DNA of 64,000 bases, taken from assembly GCF_900324485.2 (NCBI RefSeq), contig NC_046654.1, forward strand, positions 4,384,562 through 4,448,561. Direction: 5' to 3'. Positions 1 to 11,264 of the stretch are shown piece by piece. Source of the stretch: Mastacembelus armatus. Taxonomy: Eukaryota; Chordata; Actinopteri; Synbranchiformes; Mastacembelidae. The notes beneath the pieces were generated by a model. The model was not told the origin of the DNA. It did not search any database and was given only the letters and a program-made list of their open reading frames with translations. Each line of letters opens with the position of its first letter. Positions within the stretch are counted from its first letter, which is position 1. The position numbers and the translations under genes are program-made.

Positions 1-1417
1 ATGTTTGCAAATAAGGGAAGAAAATCTGAAAATGCTCATTTACAAATGAGTTCAGGCCTGTAGTTTAGCACTTTATGGGAACTGTGACCATTGGACTCTA
101 ATCACACTAGAGATACATTATTAAAGAAAATAAACATCTGATCATAATCTGTAGGTGTAAATGTATCCAAACAGATTTTTATTTATTTGCAGTAAGTTTC
201 TAAAAACGTGTTTTTGCTTTTGTTAAAGGTCGTGTGTAGATTCATGGGTGAAAAACATTAAATACTTTCTGAAGTCACTGTGTTTTGTCTGCAGTGTACT
301 CCTATGGTTCTCAGCAATGCAGACAAGTCTTTGCAGGAACCTGGAGTGTATCAACATTTTCATCAGCGTTTCAGGATTTCACTCCTGCTGTGTTTTTCTT
401 TTTGCCACAATATGCCAGCTTCATGTTTGACTTTGAATAAAGAGGCTTTTGGTTTTTAAAGGTGTCTTATTTATTTAGTACCTTATATTTCCATGATTCT
501 CAGCAAACTACTTGACAACAAGGTTGACCTCTGTGTTAACTAAGAAATTCCAATCGTCCTGTACTCAGGTCAGGTGACAACAGATTGAGATAACTGTTGA
601 AAGTTTTTTTTTTCATTTATTTTTTAAAGCATCTAAAAGTTTATTAAACTAAACAATAACTTAAATTCACCATATCTTCATTAGTCAATTGTTCAATATG
701 ACAAAAGAGATAAAACACCTGAGATAACATTGTCACAAAGTAAAATAGTTAAAAGAAGAGAGGCTGAGCAGACAATAAAGTTTTGGGACTTTTAAAGCCA
801 GTGCCTGTTTATTCTTTCTCTGAAATGAGTTAAACTAATGGGCATTATGTGCCTTAGTCATGATAGGCAGAAGTGTTTCACTGCCTAAATTAAAAAAAGC
901 AAAAATAATGGCAAAATGTTCCCAGCTCCTGCTGCTAGATGGCGCCAGGTTGCCACAGAAAGAAACATCTACATCAGAAACAACAATCACACTGCTGTTT
1001 ACTTCTATTAAAGCACCTGTCTACCAGTCCAGGTGTGATGACATTTTTCTCCTTTGAATATTTGTGCTTGTTTGCTTTGTAATTTGAATCTAAAACATGA
1101 TACATGAGGAAGTGTGCTGCCCATATTATTCCAAAGTCCCTCCAAAAAAAATAAAAGCAAGATACCATAATCTAATTCAAGGTTGTTAGCTGAGTCAGGG
1201 TGTTCTCCCTTTGTGGTTTCCTGAATTAGCTTTGTTAATTGTGTGTGGAGATTAAACAGCCTGTGAAATGTCTGTCAGGACTAGTTGTCAATGCTGTCTG
1301 TCTACTGTATATGAGTTTGCAGCTTTGCACACAACTTCAGTGTTCATAGTTATATTTTTCCTTCACCAAGACTGCAAATAGTCAGGTGTGCTATTTGTTA
1401 AAATTTGGAGTTGTTCT
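1..1417. other. Intergenic sequence, no gene recognised
   Basis: AT-rich sequence with only short chance ORFs of about 60 codons, none resembling a known protein. A polyadenylation-type AATAAA lies near 436-441, so this could hold the 3' end of a gene lying to the left, but no coding exon supports that. A CTCF-like motif at about 929-948 is listed separately. The Pol III terminator for the neighbouring tRNA gene (TTTT on the minus strand) is at 1400-1403. Confidence 0.5.
929..948 (+). promoter_or_regulatory. Candidate CTCF binding site
   Basis: The core CTGCTAGATGGCGCCA matches the CTCF consensus at its most constrained positions: the central AG, the GGC and the following GC. It lies about 470 bp from the tRNA-Leu gene. 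This is a motif match by eye only. Occupancy cannot be judged from sequence. Confidence 0.35.
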
Positions 1418-1500
1418 TACCAGGAGTGGGGTTCGAACCCACGAGGACTACTGTCCATTGGATCTTAAGTCCAACGCCTTAACCACTCGGCCATCCTGGT
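1418..1500 (-). tRNA. tRNA-Leu (anticodon UAA), intronless
   Basis: Read on the minus strand, the 83 bases fold as a class II tRNA. The 7-bp acceptor stem pairs ACCAGGA with TCCTGGT. The A box is GGCCGAGTGGTTAAGG. The anticodon loop CTTAAGA gives UAA and is closed by TTGGA/TCCAA. A long variable arm is followed by the B box GGGTTCGAACCCC. The length and long variable arm are typical of leucine tRNAs. A TTTT terminator lies 15 bases downstream at 1400-1403. It decodes UUA codons. All stems are intact, so it is likely functional. Confidence 0.96.
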
Positions 1501-2567
1501 CCATGACATGTAGAAAAACAGTAATGGCCTCCATCATACAAAGATGCTGTACTAGTCTTGTGAAGTTATGTCGTGGTTCCAGTAACTGCCCCACACAAAC
1601 CACACCGCCTGTTGAGGAAGTGCGATCATTATAGCCCTGCAAGAAAATTCAACACAGAGCACAGGCAGTTATGAAGAAAACAGCATTTACTGACTCGTAT
1701 GCACCCTGTGGTCACCGTAGATACACCAGATACCCGGGATTCCTCAAGGGGGTGATAGACTCCCACACACAGGATGACACAGGTATTTTTAATTTTACAA
1801 TTGTCAAATACATTGACTAGACAATATCATAGGCCTGCTGTGCAAACAGAAAGTACTCTGACCGGTTTAGTTTCCTGCTCTTTCTATTGATGTCCCAGTG
1901 CCTGAGCGAACACAAATGTACACAATCATTTGGATGTCCCTTTGTGGGGAGAAATAAGAAAAACTATTCTTGCAAAGCACGAAGCCCAAAATATAGTTGC
2001 ACAATCCACACAACTCTACGTGGCCTCCACAGCTAACCACAATCAAAGCTTCAATTGCATTCGCCGGGTCTCGAATGAGTGTTAAGCAATGGCTTTAACA
2101 AGAAATAGGGCTACTGTTAGTTCCTGTTCCAAACTAGCTACAAATGTGCATCCAGGCTATCAAATCTGGCCACTCCTAAGCATTTTTAGAGTAAATCAAT
2201 TTACATCACTTAAATATCTTATAAAACACTACAAAACTTTACAAAGCTGAAAGAAAGAAACCTGAGATGCTTTAAATAATAGCTCAAATGCAAAAACTGT
2301 TCTCAATCAGGAAATATCGCACCCATATCCCAATGTTCACATTTGCATGTTTTGAAATTACAACATTTTCTCAGACCACCTCCGTGAAGAAACGATACCA
2401 CGGTGTGACTTTCCACACTGATACTGCTTTAAAGTGGAGTTGGCGCTTCATTAGAGCCAAATAAATACAGAGACCAAAGCAAGATACTGTTATCATCGCT
2501 AAAAAAAGCTGATTCTAATCTAATCTCGATATTCTCTTGGTACTGAGGAAAAAAATAACACTCTGCA
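1501..2567 (-). other. Probable 3' UTR and downstream flank of stx11
   Basis: No coding exon is visible between the tRNA gene and the stx11 stop codon. The right part is presumably the 3' UTR of the minus-strand syntaxin. I could not fix a polyadenylation site. No repeat family was recognised here. Confidence 0.35.
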
Positions 2568-3452
2568 TCAGTTGCAGCAAGGAAAGCAACAACAGAAGAT
2601 TTTCTTGCACGGATTGTTTTTCTTGTATTTCACAGCCTTCTTGATCTGAACTGTTGCCTTTGTAACATAGTCTTCAGTTGCACATACATTGGCTTCTATG
2701 TTGTCCAGCATTGAGCCCTGCTGCTCCACCAGCATGGCCATCTGGAAGAAAAGCTCATGAACGTCCTTGATGCGACCCTCAAGCTCAAGAAGCTCCTTGT
2801 GCCGGTTCTCGATCTCATTAAGAGCGGATCTAGCAGTCTTCCCTTCCAGTAGTAGATTGTCCGAGAAGACGTTCCACTTGCCCGTCTCAATCATCTCATC
2901 TATCTGCTCCCTGCTCACCTCCTTTCCCATGATTTCTGCTTGCCTCTGGATGCGGTTCTTGCAGTTCTCCCGCTGGGTCATCTCAGCCTCGTTGTACTCA
3001 GACATGGCATCATGGAAATCATTGGTCAGGGACACATACTGTGAACGCACCATGCGAGCTAAAGCTGAGGTAGCCCCATGCTCCTCCTCCAGCTCCTTGC
3101 TCAGCTTCCCCAGCTTCTCCAGCCGTGCATAAATGGCCTCCCCTCTGGCCTTAATGTCCCGTCCCAGAGCGTTGGAGTCGCGCTTGATGCTGCTGATCCG
3201 TCTGACAGACGTGAGGAACCTGGTGTTCTGCTTTCCAAGACGCTTCACATCCATTTTAAGCAGGAACATCTCCTTCCTCATCGCCTGGGCCTCCCTGTAG
3301 ATGCCGTCCATCACATCTTCCCCCTCAAAAACAATGGCCTGTTGCTCCAGATGCTCCTCATCCTCAGTGTTGTGATCGGGGTTCTCCTCAGGCCACCCGT
3401 CCCCTGCAGGCATGGAGACAAAGGTCTGCAGCTCACACAGTCGGTCCCTCAT
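2568..3452 (-). CDS. stx11: Syntaxin-11 (SNARE of immune-cell exocytosis)
   Basis: A 294-residue protein from a single coding exon, as in mammalian STX11 (about 287 residues). A Habc-type helical bundle spans about residues 45-170. The SNARE motif at about 205-265 contains LVEQQGSMLDNIEANV, which has the central glutamine expected at the zero layer of a Qa-SNARE. There is no transmembrane helix. The tail is a cysteine cluster (Cys282, 287-289, 292-293), the palmitoylation-dependent anchor characteristic of STX11. In mammals STX11 acts with Munc18-2 in cytotoxic granule release. Eight bases before the ATG is a good splice acceptor (CTCTTGTAG), so a non-coding first exon is expected. A strong donor (AAAG/GTATGT) at 4349 on the same strand is the best candidate for its end. 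GAGGAAGT, a PU.1/ETS-type motif, occurs at 4043-4050 on the minus strand inside that putative intron. The family call is very secure; assignment to the a or b fish paralogue is not possible here. Confidence 0.95.
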   Translation of the reverse strand: MRDRLCELQTFVSMPAGDGWPEENPDHNTEDEEHLEQQAIVFEGEDVMDGIYREAQAMRKEMFLLKMDVKRLGKQNTRFLTSVRRISSIKRDSNALGRDIKARGEAIYARLEKLGKLSKELEEEHGATSALARMVRSQYVSLTNDFHDAMSEYNEAEMTQRENCKNRIQRQAEIMGKEVSREQIDEMIETGKWNVFSDNLLLEGKTARSALNEIENRHKELLELEGRIKDVHELFFQMAMLVEQQGSMLDNIEANVCATEDYVTKATVQIKKAVKYKKNNPCKKIFCCCFPCCN

Positions 3453-5460
3453 CTCACCTACAAGAGGAATCAGGAGTTTTTACTGAGCTTTTTAAAGGAA
3501 CAGTTTGACCTTCTGGGCCAGTGGAGACTCTAGAAAGGTACTAGGTCTGACCGGGTCTGAAAGTGTAGGACTTTCCCTGAAAAAAAAACCATCAAACTAT
3601 CCACATGAATAAGAATGAATGTGTTTTTCTTCTTTGCTTTCACAACATCCCTCATGACCCTATAGACGGCCCAACCCTGAGGTTGGGAAACAAACTATAA
3701 TTAACTCAACCAGCTACAGCAATAAAATACTTCATAGTACTAACTAACTAATAACATAGAATACTATCAATTATATTACATATTCAAAGAAGGGGTACTT
3801 TTGGTTATTACACTTTAAATACATTTAGTTTATAATACTTCTATACTTTTTAAATGGAGGACCTTTATTTGTAGTGGAGTATTTTCATTATTCTACTAGT
3901 AGTTTTACTTACTATATCATATGAACCAGTTTTTATACGTACAATCTAACTTGTAAAATGAAACAAGAACACTTCAGCAATAATTTAGAATAAATGAACA
4001 AAAACAATCGGTTTAAGCTTCTAAAAATGAAAATGATAGTTTACTTCCTCTGCCGTGAAGTTCGCATCGCAAATAGAAATTAATTGTAGGGCGTCGACTT
4101 TACACTCGGTTATTTCCTACTGAGAAAAAACTGTTACACAGCTTTAATGTGCTAAAGTTTGAAAAGTCTTTTACAAACGCAAATAAACCAGTTGAATAAA
4201 CCGCAAAGCATCATCGCCCATGACAAGTGAAAATCATGAGAAAGAAGAAAAACCTGACACTTAATGTCTGCGGTGACTATGAATCAATTCATCGATTATT
4301 CTGGTTGTATCTAAACCACATTACACAGAATAAAAGACGCATACATACCTTTGTGTTTTATCCCGGAGGTCCTACACCACAGAACTTAGTTAGAGCAGAA
4401 GAGGCGAGCGCATTATTTCAAAGTTCATTTCCTCTTTTTCTCTCCGTTATATCACCGAGTTTCAACATATACACGACTCCGCCGAGTGTGTTTTAAAGAG
4501 TCTCAGTCTCACTCTGAGACAGCCTGCAGCCAGCACCAATGCGGAAGATCACGCCTCGCGCACACCACCGCTTCTCTGGGTCGAGTCCAGGAAGGCGCAG
4601 CTCCAGTCACTCTTACACCCCTGTGCGTCTGTAATGTCGAAGCGCACAGGTGACTTTGCGCATCTTACATAGATATTATAATATGAAGCGTCCAGTTTAT
4701 TATCAGGGTGTCTTGTTACCATCCTGAAGCCTTCCACTATACTGATGACCTTGAAAACAGTTAAAAGTGTCGCTGCAGCCTTGGTCCACGTAGTTAGTTA
4801 GAGGGTAAGGAAACTACAAGATGCCTGGAAATTAAAGTGGTGGATGTTGCTGTTTTGTTTCCTTTAATTACAGGTACGATAAGTGTGGACTGTTTGTATG
4901 ATCAATAACTATTAATCACAACATCAGAAATAGACCAGTGCCTGTATGTGTCTTAACGTTCAAGGATTTTTCTACCTGAGTAATTCCCGGTAAGTTTAAA
5001 TTTACTTTAGCATAGTCTAATAAAATTGTGTTGCTTTTAGTGTCTGAACGCATCATATATATGCAAGTTGTTTTTGTTTAGCTCCTTTATTAAAGCTTAT
5101 TTAAAAGACGCGCGCTTTTATTGTGAAGGAGTCAGGTCATGAAAAACCACACAGGAAAAACGGAAATAGAGTACGAACGTGTTTTTCACAGTAAAACGTA
5201 ATATTTCTCGTTTGTTTATTAGGCGGGGAACATCGCCACAAGGTTGATTAGGAATTCCTTGCACATTAGGTGTAAAATATAAAGCTTTTTCATACTTATT
5301 GTGTTTTTAGTGACCCTGCTAAGTTTGTAGCTCACACTAAGTGTATTTTAATTTTACAACATTTTAAATAAAATACCATAAATGGGCCAGTCTGCATGAA
5401 GAGTAACAATGCTAGCAATTAATAATTAGTAATTAATAACTAGCAACTTAAGCTGGTAAA
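3453..5460. other. stx11 upstream region with putative non-coding first exon
   Basis: No protein-coding exon was found. On the minus strand a consensus donor at 4349 would end a 5' UTR exon lying at about 4349-4500. The CpG-containing stretch at 4540-4640 upstream of it is a plausible promoter for stx11. The rest is AT-rich. The exon and promoter placement are inference from splice signals only. Confidence 0.3.
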
Positions 5461-5464
5461 TAAA

Positions 5465-5928
5465 GTTGGCATCAAGGCTGCTGAGGCCAACAGACTAAAT
5501 AAGTTGATCAGGAAGGCAAAATCTGTTGTTGGACTGGAACTGGACAGTCTGGAGGCTGTGGCAGAGAGGAGGATGGTGGACAAAATCAACTCCATACTGG
5601 ACAATTCTGCCCACCCACTTCATGAGGAACTGTGGAGAATGGGAAGTTCATTCAGCCGTAAAGCCAAGGCTGAAAGATTCAGGAAGTCTTTTGTGTCCAC
5701 GGCCATAAGACTATAATTCCTCAATATAAACAATAACGCACGCACACACACACACACACACACACAACCCCCCGCAAATAAATAATTAGTTAAAGTATTA
5801 CTTTATTAACTTTACTTTATGAATTACTATTAATCAATATAATTTAAATAATCTCAAATTTAATAACTGCAGTAACAATTGAATTTCCCCTTGGGGATTA
5901 ATAAAGTCCTTCTTCTTCTTCTGCTTCT
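5465..5928 (+). mobile_element. 5'-truncated LINE (non-LTR retrotransposon) 3' end
   Basis: The last roughly 80 codons of a LINE ORF2 are readable up to the stop after position 5713, including RKAKSVVGLELDSLEAVAE and the terminal ERFRKSF. Then come a CA microsatellite (5737-5766), an AT-rich 3' UTR and the typical fish LINE terminus AATTTCCCCTTGGGGATTAATAAAGT at about 5882-5907, with a (TTC)n tail. Everything upstream of the C-terminal segment is missing, the usual 5' truncation of a LINE copy. The clade (L2/CR1-like or related) is uncertain. Confidence 0.75.
5737..5766. repeat. (CA)n microsatellite
   Basis: About 30 bp of alternating CA inside the 3' UTR of the truncated LINE. Likely length-polymorphic. 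Confidence 0.9.
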
Positions 5929-6090
5929 AAACACAATGGAGTAAAAAAGTTAAATATTTCCCACTTTCACATATATTTTTCTGATTTAGCTGAGCTTCAT
6001 GAATGTTTACACTGTTCACTAAACTGTCAAACTGATATTTACTTGCATGGATCAGTAGATCTGATCCAAACCCAGTGGCCCCAATCAGAC

Positions 6091-6753
6091 TTATCTGCTA
6101 TTATAACATGGGAAGCAGCCACAAAACAGCTTTTTGAAGGGGTGGTCTTTATCATATGTAATGGCTTTAACCAGATGTGCCCCGCCATCCTGAACTGTCA
6201 TTTCTGTATCCTGGACCTTTTTTTGGATGTTTTCTATGGCTGCTCCCTGCTCCTCTGTGAGCACAGCCACATCCAGGAACAGCTCCTGGATCTCTGTGAT
6301 CCTCTTCTCCAGCGCCAGCAGCTCCTTGTGCCGGCTCTCGATCTGTACGAAGGCTGAGTGAACTGTTTGGCCCTGCAGCTGGCCACTGAACACATTCAAC
6401 TCCTCACTGTGCAGCATCTCTTCCAGCTCCTCCTCACTGACCTCTCTGCCCACCACCTCCATCTGCCTCTGCATCTGACGTTTACAAGCCTCCCTGTGGT
6501 TTATCTCAGTATCATTGTAGCTGAACATCACCTCCTGCAGATCTTTGCTCAGACACTGGTACTGTGTTCGTGCTATACGTGCTACGGGGTCAGAGCGGCC
6601 TCGCTGGGCCTCCAGTTCTCCTCTGACAGCATTCAGCATGTGCAGCTGGTGCAGCACAGCTTCAGCCCTGCGTTTAATATCTGCCCCGATTGTGCTGGAG
6701 TCATGCTTTGATGCAGTGGGGTAGGAGGTCTTGTTCAGAGCTTGGTAGTTCAT
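6091..6753 (-). CDS. Syntaxin-11-like tandem copy, N-terminally short
   Basis: A 220-codon uninterrupted ORF clearly related to the stx11 gene 2.6 kb away. Both share a DIK(A/R)R helix start, the segment NRHKELLELE versus SRHKELLALE, and the SNARE core. The core here is VLTEEQGAAIENIQKKVQ, with the Qa zero-layer glutamine retained. The tail has cysteines 211, 213 and 216 (FCGCFPCYN), fewer than the six of its neighbour, but still an STX11-type palmitoylation tail. Relative to the neighbour, about 75 N-terminal residues are absent, including the first Habc helix. A TAG lies in frame two codons upstream of the ATG, and GTTAG/CTT just before it could be a splice acceptor. The protein may therefore start in an upstream exon I could not find. 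Alternatives are a shortened functional paralogue or an early pseudogene. Coding frame conservation argues for recent or current function. Confidence 0.75.
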   Translation of the reverse strand: MNYQALNKTSYPTASKHDSSTIGADIKRRAEAVLHQLHMLNAVRGELEAQRGRSDPVARIARTQYQCLSKDLQEVMFSYNDTEINHREACKRQMQRQMEVVGREVSEEELEEMLHSEELNVFSGQLQGQTVHSAFVQIESRHKELLALEKRITEIQELFLDVAVLTEEQGAAIENIQKKVQDTEMTVQDGGAHLVKAITYDKDHPFKKLFCGCFPCYNSR

Positions 6754-8563
6754 AAGCTAACGTGGAAACACCCCTGATGGCTAAGATCAGCTGACATGAA
6801 ACATTAGCATTCATTTTAACTGAAGAAAAAAACACACAGGCATGAAAAGATTAAGATCCATCAGCTGCAAAAAACAAGTCTGTACTTGTTCTTGTAGCAA
6901 AAGTCTACTGAGCATGACTGCAGGCGTCTAAACAGGCGTGGGCTTAGTGTAACGTAATAAATCTACAAGAAGCAAGATGATCTATAGCATGCGTGACCTT
7001 TTTCCACTTCTCGCCCCTTCAGTATCATGTAATCTTAGATGAACATACTTTAACTGCCAGGACATTCAATCTTGTTCATTACTTACCAAACAAGTTTTAA
7101 GCAGAAAGGTATAATACAAATGACTGTAATCAGGTTTTAAGTGAGTGGGGATACTAAGAGTGCTTAGTGCTTTAACCTGAAAAAGTCAGCAACCAGCAAG
7201 GAGGTCAAATATGTGTTAGGCGATTTTTTTCTGACAAAAGATAAGGCCATTTATTCATTTATTCATTTAGGGTATTTATCAGCTCTACTGGAATTTACAC
7301 TCATGTTTGAATAGTTAGCTAAAAGCAATATGTAAAAACATGGAAAATAAAGCTAGAATAAGAGAAGTGTGATGCCTTACTTGTATGGCTGTTCTTTTGA
7401 GGATTTCTGTAGCTTTGATTTGGTTTGGTGACCGTTCAGTCCAATAAGCAATAGGTTCGGCAGCTGTGGACAGAGTGAAAGATTTTTTAGAAATGTTGAC
7501 CGACAGCATCGATACATCTGTTCATTCCTTTTGTGTCACATGGAGTGTGCATTCTAAGGTGACACCAAACCTGAAAAAATGATGACTGATCTATATTCTC
7601 AGGGCAGCTGTATAAATGTCTTGACCTAGAAATTTCAAAATTAGCTTTCATGTCTGACCACAGGTTGTGGAAGGGGGCTAATATTAGACTAAAGCCTCAA
7701 AAAAGAAAAAGGTCAGCACACAGTGACACTGATGAACAACAGTATATGGAAAAAAGGAGGAAGCCTTTTAGATACGTTATCTCCCAGAGGGGTGGACTGT
7801 GCTCACATGTGATAACAAATGATAAAGTCTTGCAGACACCAGTTCGCTTCAGCTTGTTCACATGCAATTTGCTTTCAATTTCACAAACCCCAATCTGACC
7901 AAAGGCTCATTCTCACATGCATTGTGTCATGAATAGCACTCAAGATGCCAGAAAAAGTAAGTGAAATATATTTCAACAAGAAAAATGATTGATGTGTAAG
8001 AAGCAAAAGAGTAGTGTCATTTCCACAGCCAGCAGCCAGCGGTTTGTAATTTCCACCAGCCCACATGGGTTTGAGTCACACTGGCTATGCTTCTCAAAGG
8101 GGATTTTTTTTTTCTGTCACTCAGCTGTAAATGCACACTTCACCATGAAACTGACGCCCGATTCTTAAGATGAGAAGAACAGCATGAATGAAACTAGATG
8201 AGACTGAAAAATCCCCTAGTAAACCCCAACTCAAGCAGTAAGGTTTCTATTTGTTGTCATAGCCTCAATGTTCATACACAGTTTACACTTCAATCTACAA
8301 CAGAAAACCATTTTATCTGTTCAGTTCTTAATTCAGAACATCATACATGAAACTGAGTTGAATTAATGCACTGAATTGTACAGTAACTATTCAAAGATGT
8401 GAAGAACGTGAAGGAGTAGAGCAAACATTAACCACAAGATGGCAACAAAATGTAAAATCACTAAAGTACTGTAACAGGATACAATTTTGAAGTATTTGCA
8501 AATTCGTTGAGTTTATTTAACATCTTATTTAATATCTTTTTAGTTCTCACATGACAGTGACAT
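6754..8563. other. Upstream flank of the second syntaxin; no gene recognised
   Basis: Only short chance ORFs occur here. I searched the minus strand for the missing syntaxin N-terminus (an acidic stretch followed by a helix with an EAQAMRKE-like motif) and found nothing convincing. A CTCF-like motif lies at 8432-8447. Confidence 0.4.
8432..8447 (+). promoter_or_regulatory. Candidate CTCF binding site
   Basis: CCACAAGATGGCAACA resembles the CTCF core with the invariant CCAC, AG and GGC positions. It lies in gene-poor DNA between the syntaxins and akap12, where an insulator would be plausible. Motif match by eye only. Confidence 0.3.
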
Positions 8564-8930
8564 GCAGCACGGTGGAGAGTGGTTAGCACTGTTGCCTCAC
8601 AGCAAGAATGTTCCTGGTTTGAAACCCATCAGGGGCCTTTCTGTGTGGAGTTTGCATGTTCTCCCTGTGCTTGTGTGGGTTTTCTCCAGGTACTCTGGTT
8701 TCCTCCCACAGTCCAAAAACATGTATGTCAGGTTGATTGGTGACTCTAAATTGCCCATAGGAGTGAGTGTGAGTGTGTGAGGTTGTTTGTCTCTATGTGG
8801 CCCTGTGATGGACTGGTGACCTGTCCAGGGTGGACCCCTGACTTTCACCCAAAGAGAGCTGGGGTAGGCTCCAGCAGATCCCTGGGACCCTGGTTAAGGA
8901 CTAAGCAGGTATAGAAGATGGATGGATGGA
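8564..8930 (+). mobile_element. tRNA-derived SINE-like interspersed repeat
   Basis: About 367 bp beginning GCAGCACGGTGG and ending in a GATG/ATGG simple tail. The head carries Pol III promoter elements: an A-box-like TGGAGAGTGG near 8573-8582 and a B-box-like GGTTTGAAACC at 8616-8626. The body has the phrases TTTGCATGTTCTCCCTGTG and TTTCCTCCCACAGTCC, which I recognise as part of a very high-copy repeat in fish genomes. The exact family name is uncertain. It is an old, diverged copy; I saw no clear target-site duplication. Confidence 0.75.
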
Positions 8931-11022
8931 ATGAAACTCTACTGACATTCATGGTTTCTAAACCAACTTAATGTGCAGAGCAATGAACTGTGACTAAGCA
9001 TAAAAAGAGCTACTTCATCAGATTTAAATTTCATCAGTACTTTTATATTAGATAGCCCTAAACGCACAGGTAGAAAACAGGATGTGCATACAGTGAGCGA
9101 GGCTCCTGCATCAGGCCATCGGTGGCTGTAATCAGTGGAGAAAACATCAGCTGTTTCCAGTTACCCAAAGTTGTGACTCTAATTAATTGAACTTATTAGT
9201 CGTACTGAGGTTCACATAACGGCACCCGTGTCTCTGAGCATCTGATCAAATTAACATGAATGTCTGTCATGGGTTTGTAGATGTTTCTCTGTTTTCCCAG
9301 AGCCCGACTTTTTAAACGTGTCGTCAGTCCTCTGTTTAAGGCCTTATATTTACCTCACAGACACACAGGTGGTAACAATCTTCTTGTCTAACAAATGCAT
9401 TTCCCAAAATGTTTCACCCTTTCTTCGAACTGCCCTTCATCTATATACAGAATTCTTAATCTATATCAGATTTTTGTTTGGATTTGTGGAGAACCTCCCA
9501 CTGAACAACCACATGTGATGCACAGGTCAGGCCAATTCAGCAACAACAGGGCTGTATTCCTCAAAGGCTTTTCAACAGAAAACCCAATTAGCAAATAAAT
9601 GGTAGATTAACATCGTGCTATCATTTGAAGTCAGAAATCAGCCTAATTTTGTCTGAAGGTCAAACTTTCACAGCAGCTTTATCTACTTCATGTTTGGGCA
9701 ACCTGTCAAACTCATGTTACTCTGCCCACATTTCCAAATCTAATCCCCAAATTTCATTAGGTCTGTTTTTCTCCAGTCACATTCGAGCGGTCAGATGATT
9801 TCTATTTTCAAGAAAAAGTCTCCCTGACTAGATTCATCCTTATATAAATATACTGCAATAACTTAAATACTGTCAAATCATTAGGATGACAGAAAAATCA
9901 TTTCAGTACGACTTATGGACAGAACTGTAGACATGAAATCATCTGAGGTCTTACTCAAGCTTTCTGATTCTTTCTGAAATAAAAAGTGTATTTTCCAACA
10001 AGTTATAATAGATCTGCAAAACATTCAACAGCAATAAATAAAATAAGATATTACAGAACATTTTAGAAAAGTAGCAACTTCATGTCAGTGGGAATGTAAA
10101 TAAATATTGGGACTTAACAAATGGTTTCAAAATTATACTGTATATGTTTTTGGCCACAAAAACAACAGCTCTTCATTTTGAAATATGACAATTTCCTGAT
10201 TTTATAGATAAACTACTTTCAGGATAAGGATTTGTGCATATAAGCTGTAGTTCACTTATAAGGCATAAGAACAAATCTGGGGCTACTGACTGCTTCTCTT
10301 TAATTAACACCTACAGCTTTTTGCCTCCTCAGAACCTGTAGATTCATTTGATTTGAGCTACACAGGACTTCACTGTGGAGATAAAATGAGTCTTCTCACA
10401 TCGAGGCTGTTGTGTCACTTCAAAACATCAAAATTCAAATCCAATAAGTACATGGCCTTGGCCATCAGCTACATGATGCTCTTATATAAACACACTGATC
10501 ACAGAGGTGGTGACTTATTCCCATGAGCCAACAGGACAGAGCTCACAGCTCCAGCTTCCCCCAGAAACATCAAGTTCAAGCTACACAATAACCTGGAGAG
10601 TTTTTAGGTACTGATGAACACACAACCTGACCTCACGAGAAACAAAAATCTATTTATTAAATATGTATCAGGATGTTTTTTTTTTTCATGTTGCCTCATT
10701 CTGCAGTTTGTTTATGGGCTTTTACTCACATCGACTGTCTGTTCTGACTGCAGTTTCCAATATTTAGCAGAAACTAATAATATAAAAATACTCAAATCAT
10801 TTATAAAAAGAACAGAAAAAGATGAGAGCAAAAGTCAGTTTGGAAAATGTGCCGCAGTTATATTCTGTTTCCAATTCAATTGTATCATAAAACCATGAAT
10901 ATGATTATTATTGTTGTTGTACAGTACAGTAACTTCGAGCCTCGGGCTGAATATGTAATAACGGTGCAGGGTAAAGCTTGTTGCTCGGACGTGTTTCAGT
11001 AAATCGGGCTGTTTCTCTGCGG
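8931..11022. other. Gene-poor sequence upstream of akap12
   Basis: About 2.1 kb of AT-rich DNA with no exon, RNA gene or recognised repeat. It may contain distal regulatory sequence for akap12, but no motif is strong enough to name. Confidence 0.4.
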
Positions 11023-11264
11023 TTTTTTTTTTTTTTTTTTTTTTTTTGATGCAGCGAAAGGCGGGCCAGGCCGGGACGGGCCAGGCCAGGCTCGGCTCAG
11101 AGGCTTCATGTGATCCTGCTGGGAGGTGTTTGACTAAAAAACGCCTCTTTTATCGTCCAGCCTGCAGCATTTGAGAGCTGACAGCCCCTCGCACGACTTT
11201 TCTGGGGGATATCTGCATCACTTGAGCCGCTCACTCCGGACACTGACGCGCTGCAGTCCCGACA
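11023..11264 (+). promoter_or_regulatory. akap12 promoter and 5' UTR region
   Basis: A run of 25 T (11023-11047) is followed by a GC-rich block in which GGCCAGGC-type decamers recur (about 11060-11095). About 165 bp then leads to the akap12 start codon. The abrupt change from AT-rich to GC-rich sequence and the position directly before exon 1 suggest the core promoter or 5' UTR. The transcription start itself cannot be placed. No TATA box was obvious. Confidence 0.45.

Noticed and set aside
1386-1634. Overlapping ORFs of 82 and 64 codons on both strands
   Set aside because: They run through the tRNA-Leu gene, and the open frames are a by-product of its sequence.
4227-4496. An 89-codon plus-strand ORF upstream of stx11
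   Set aside because: No family resemblance. It overlaps the likely non-coding first exon and promoter of stx11 on the other strand.
9318-10898. Several ORFs of 66-94 codons in the gene-poor interval before akap12
   Set aside because: Composition is that of AT-rich non-coding DNA, with no splice partners or recognisable motifs.
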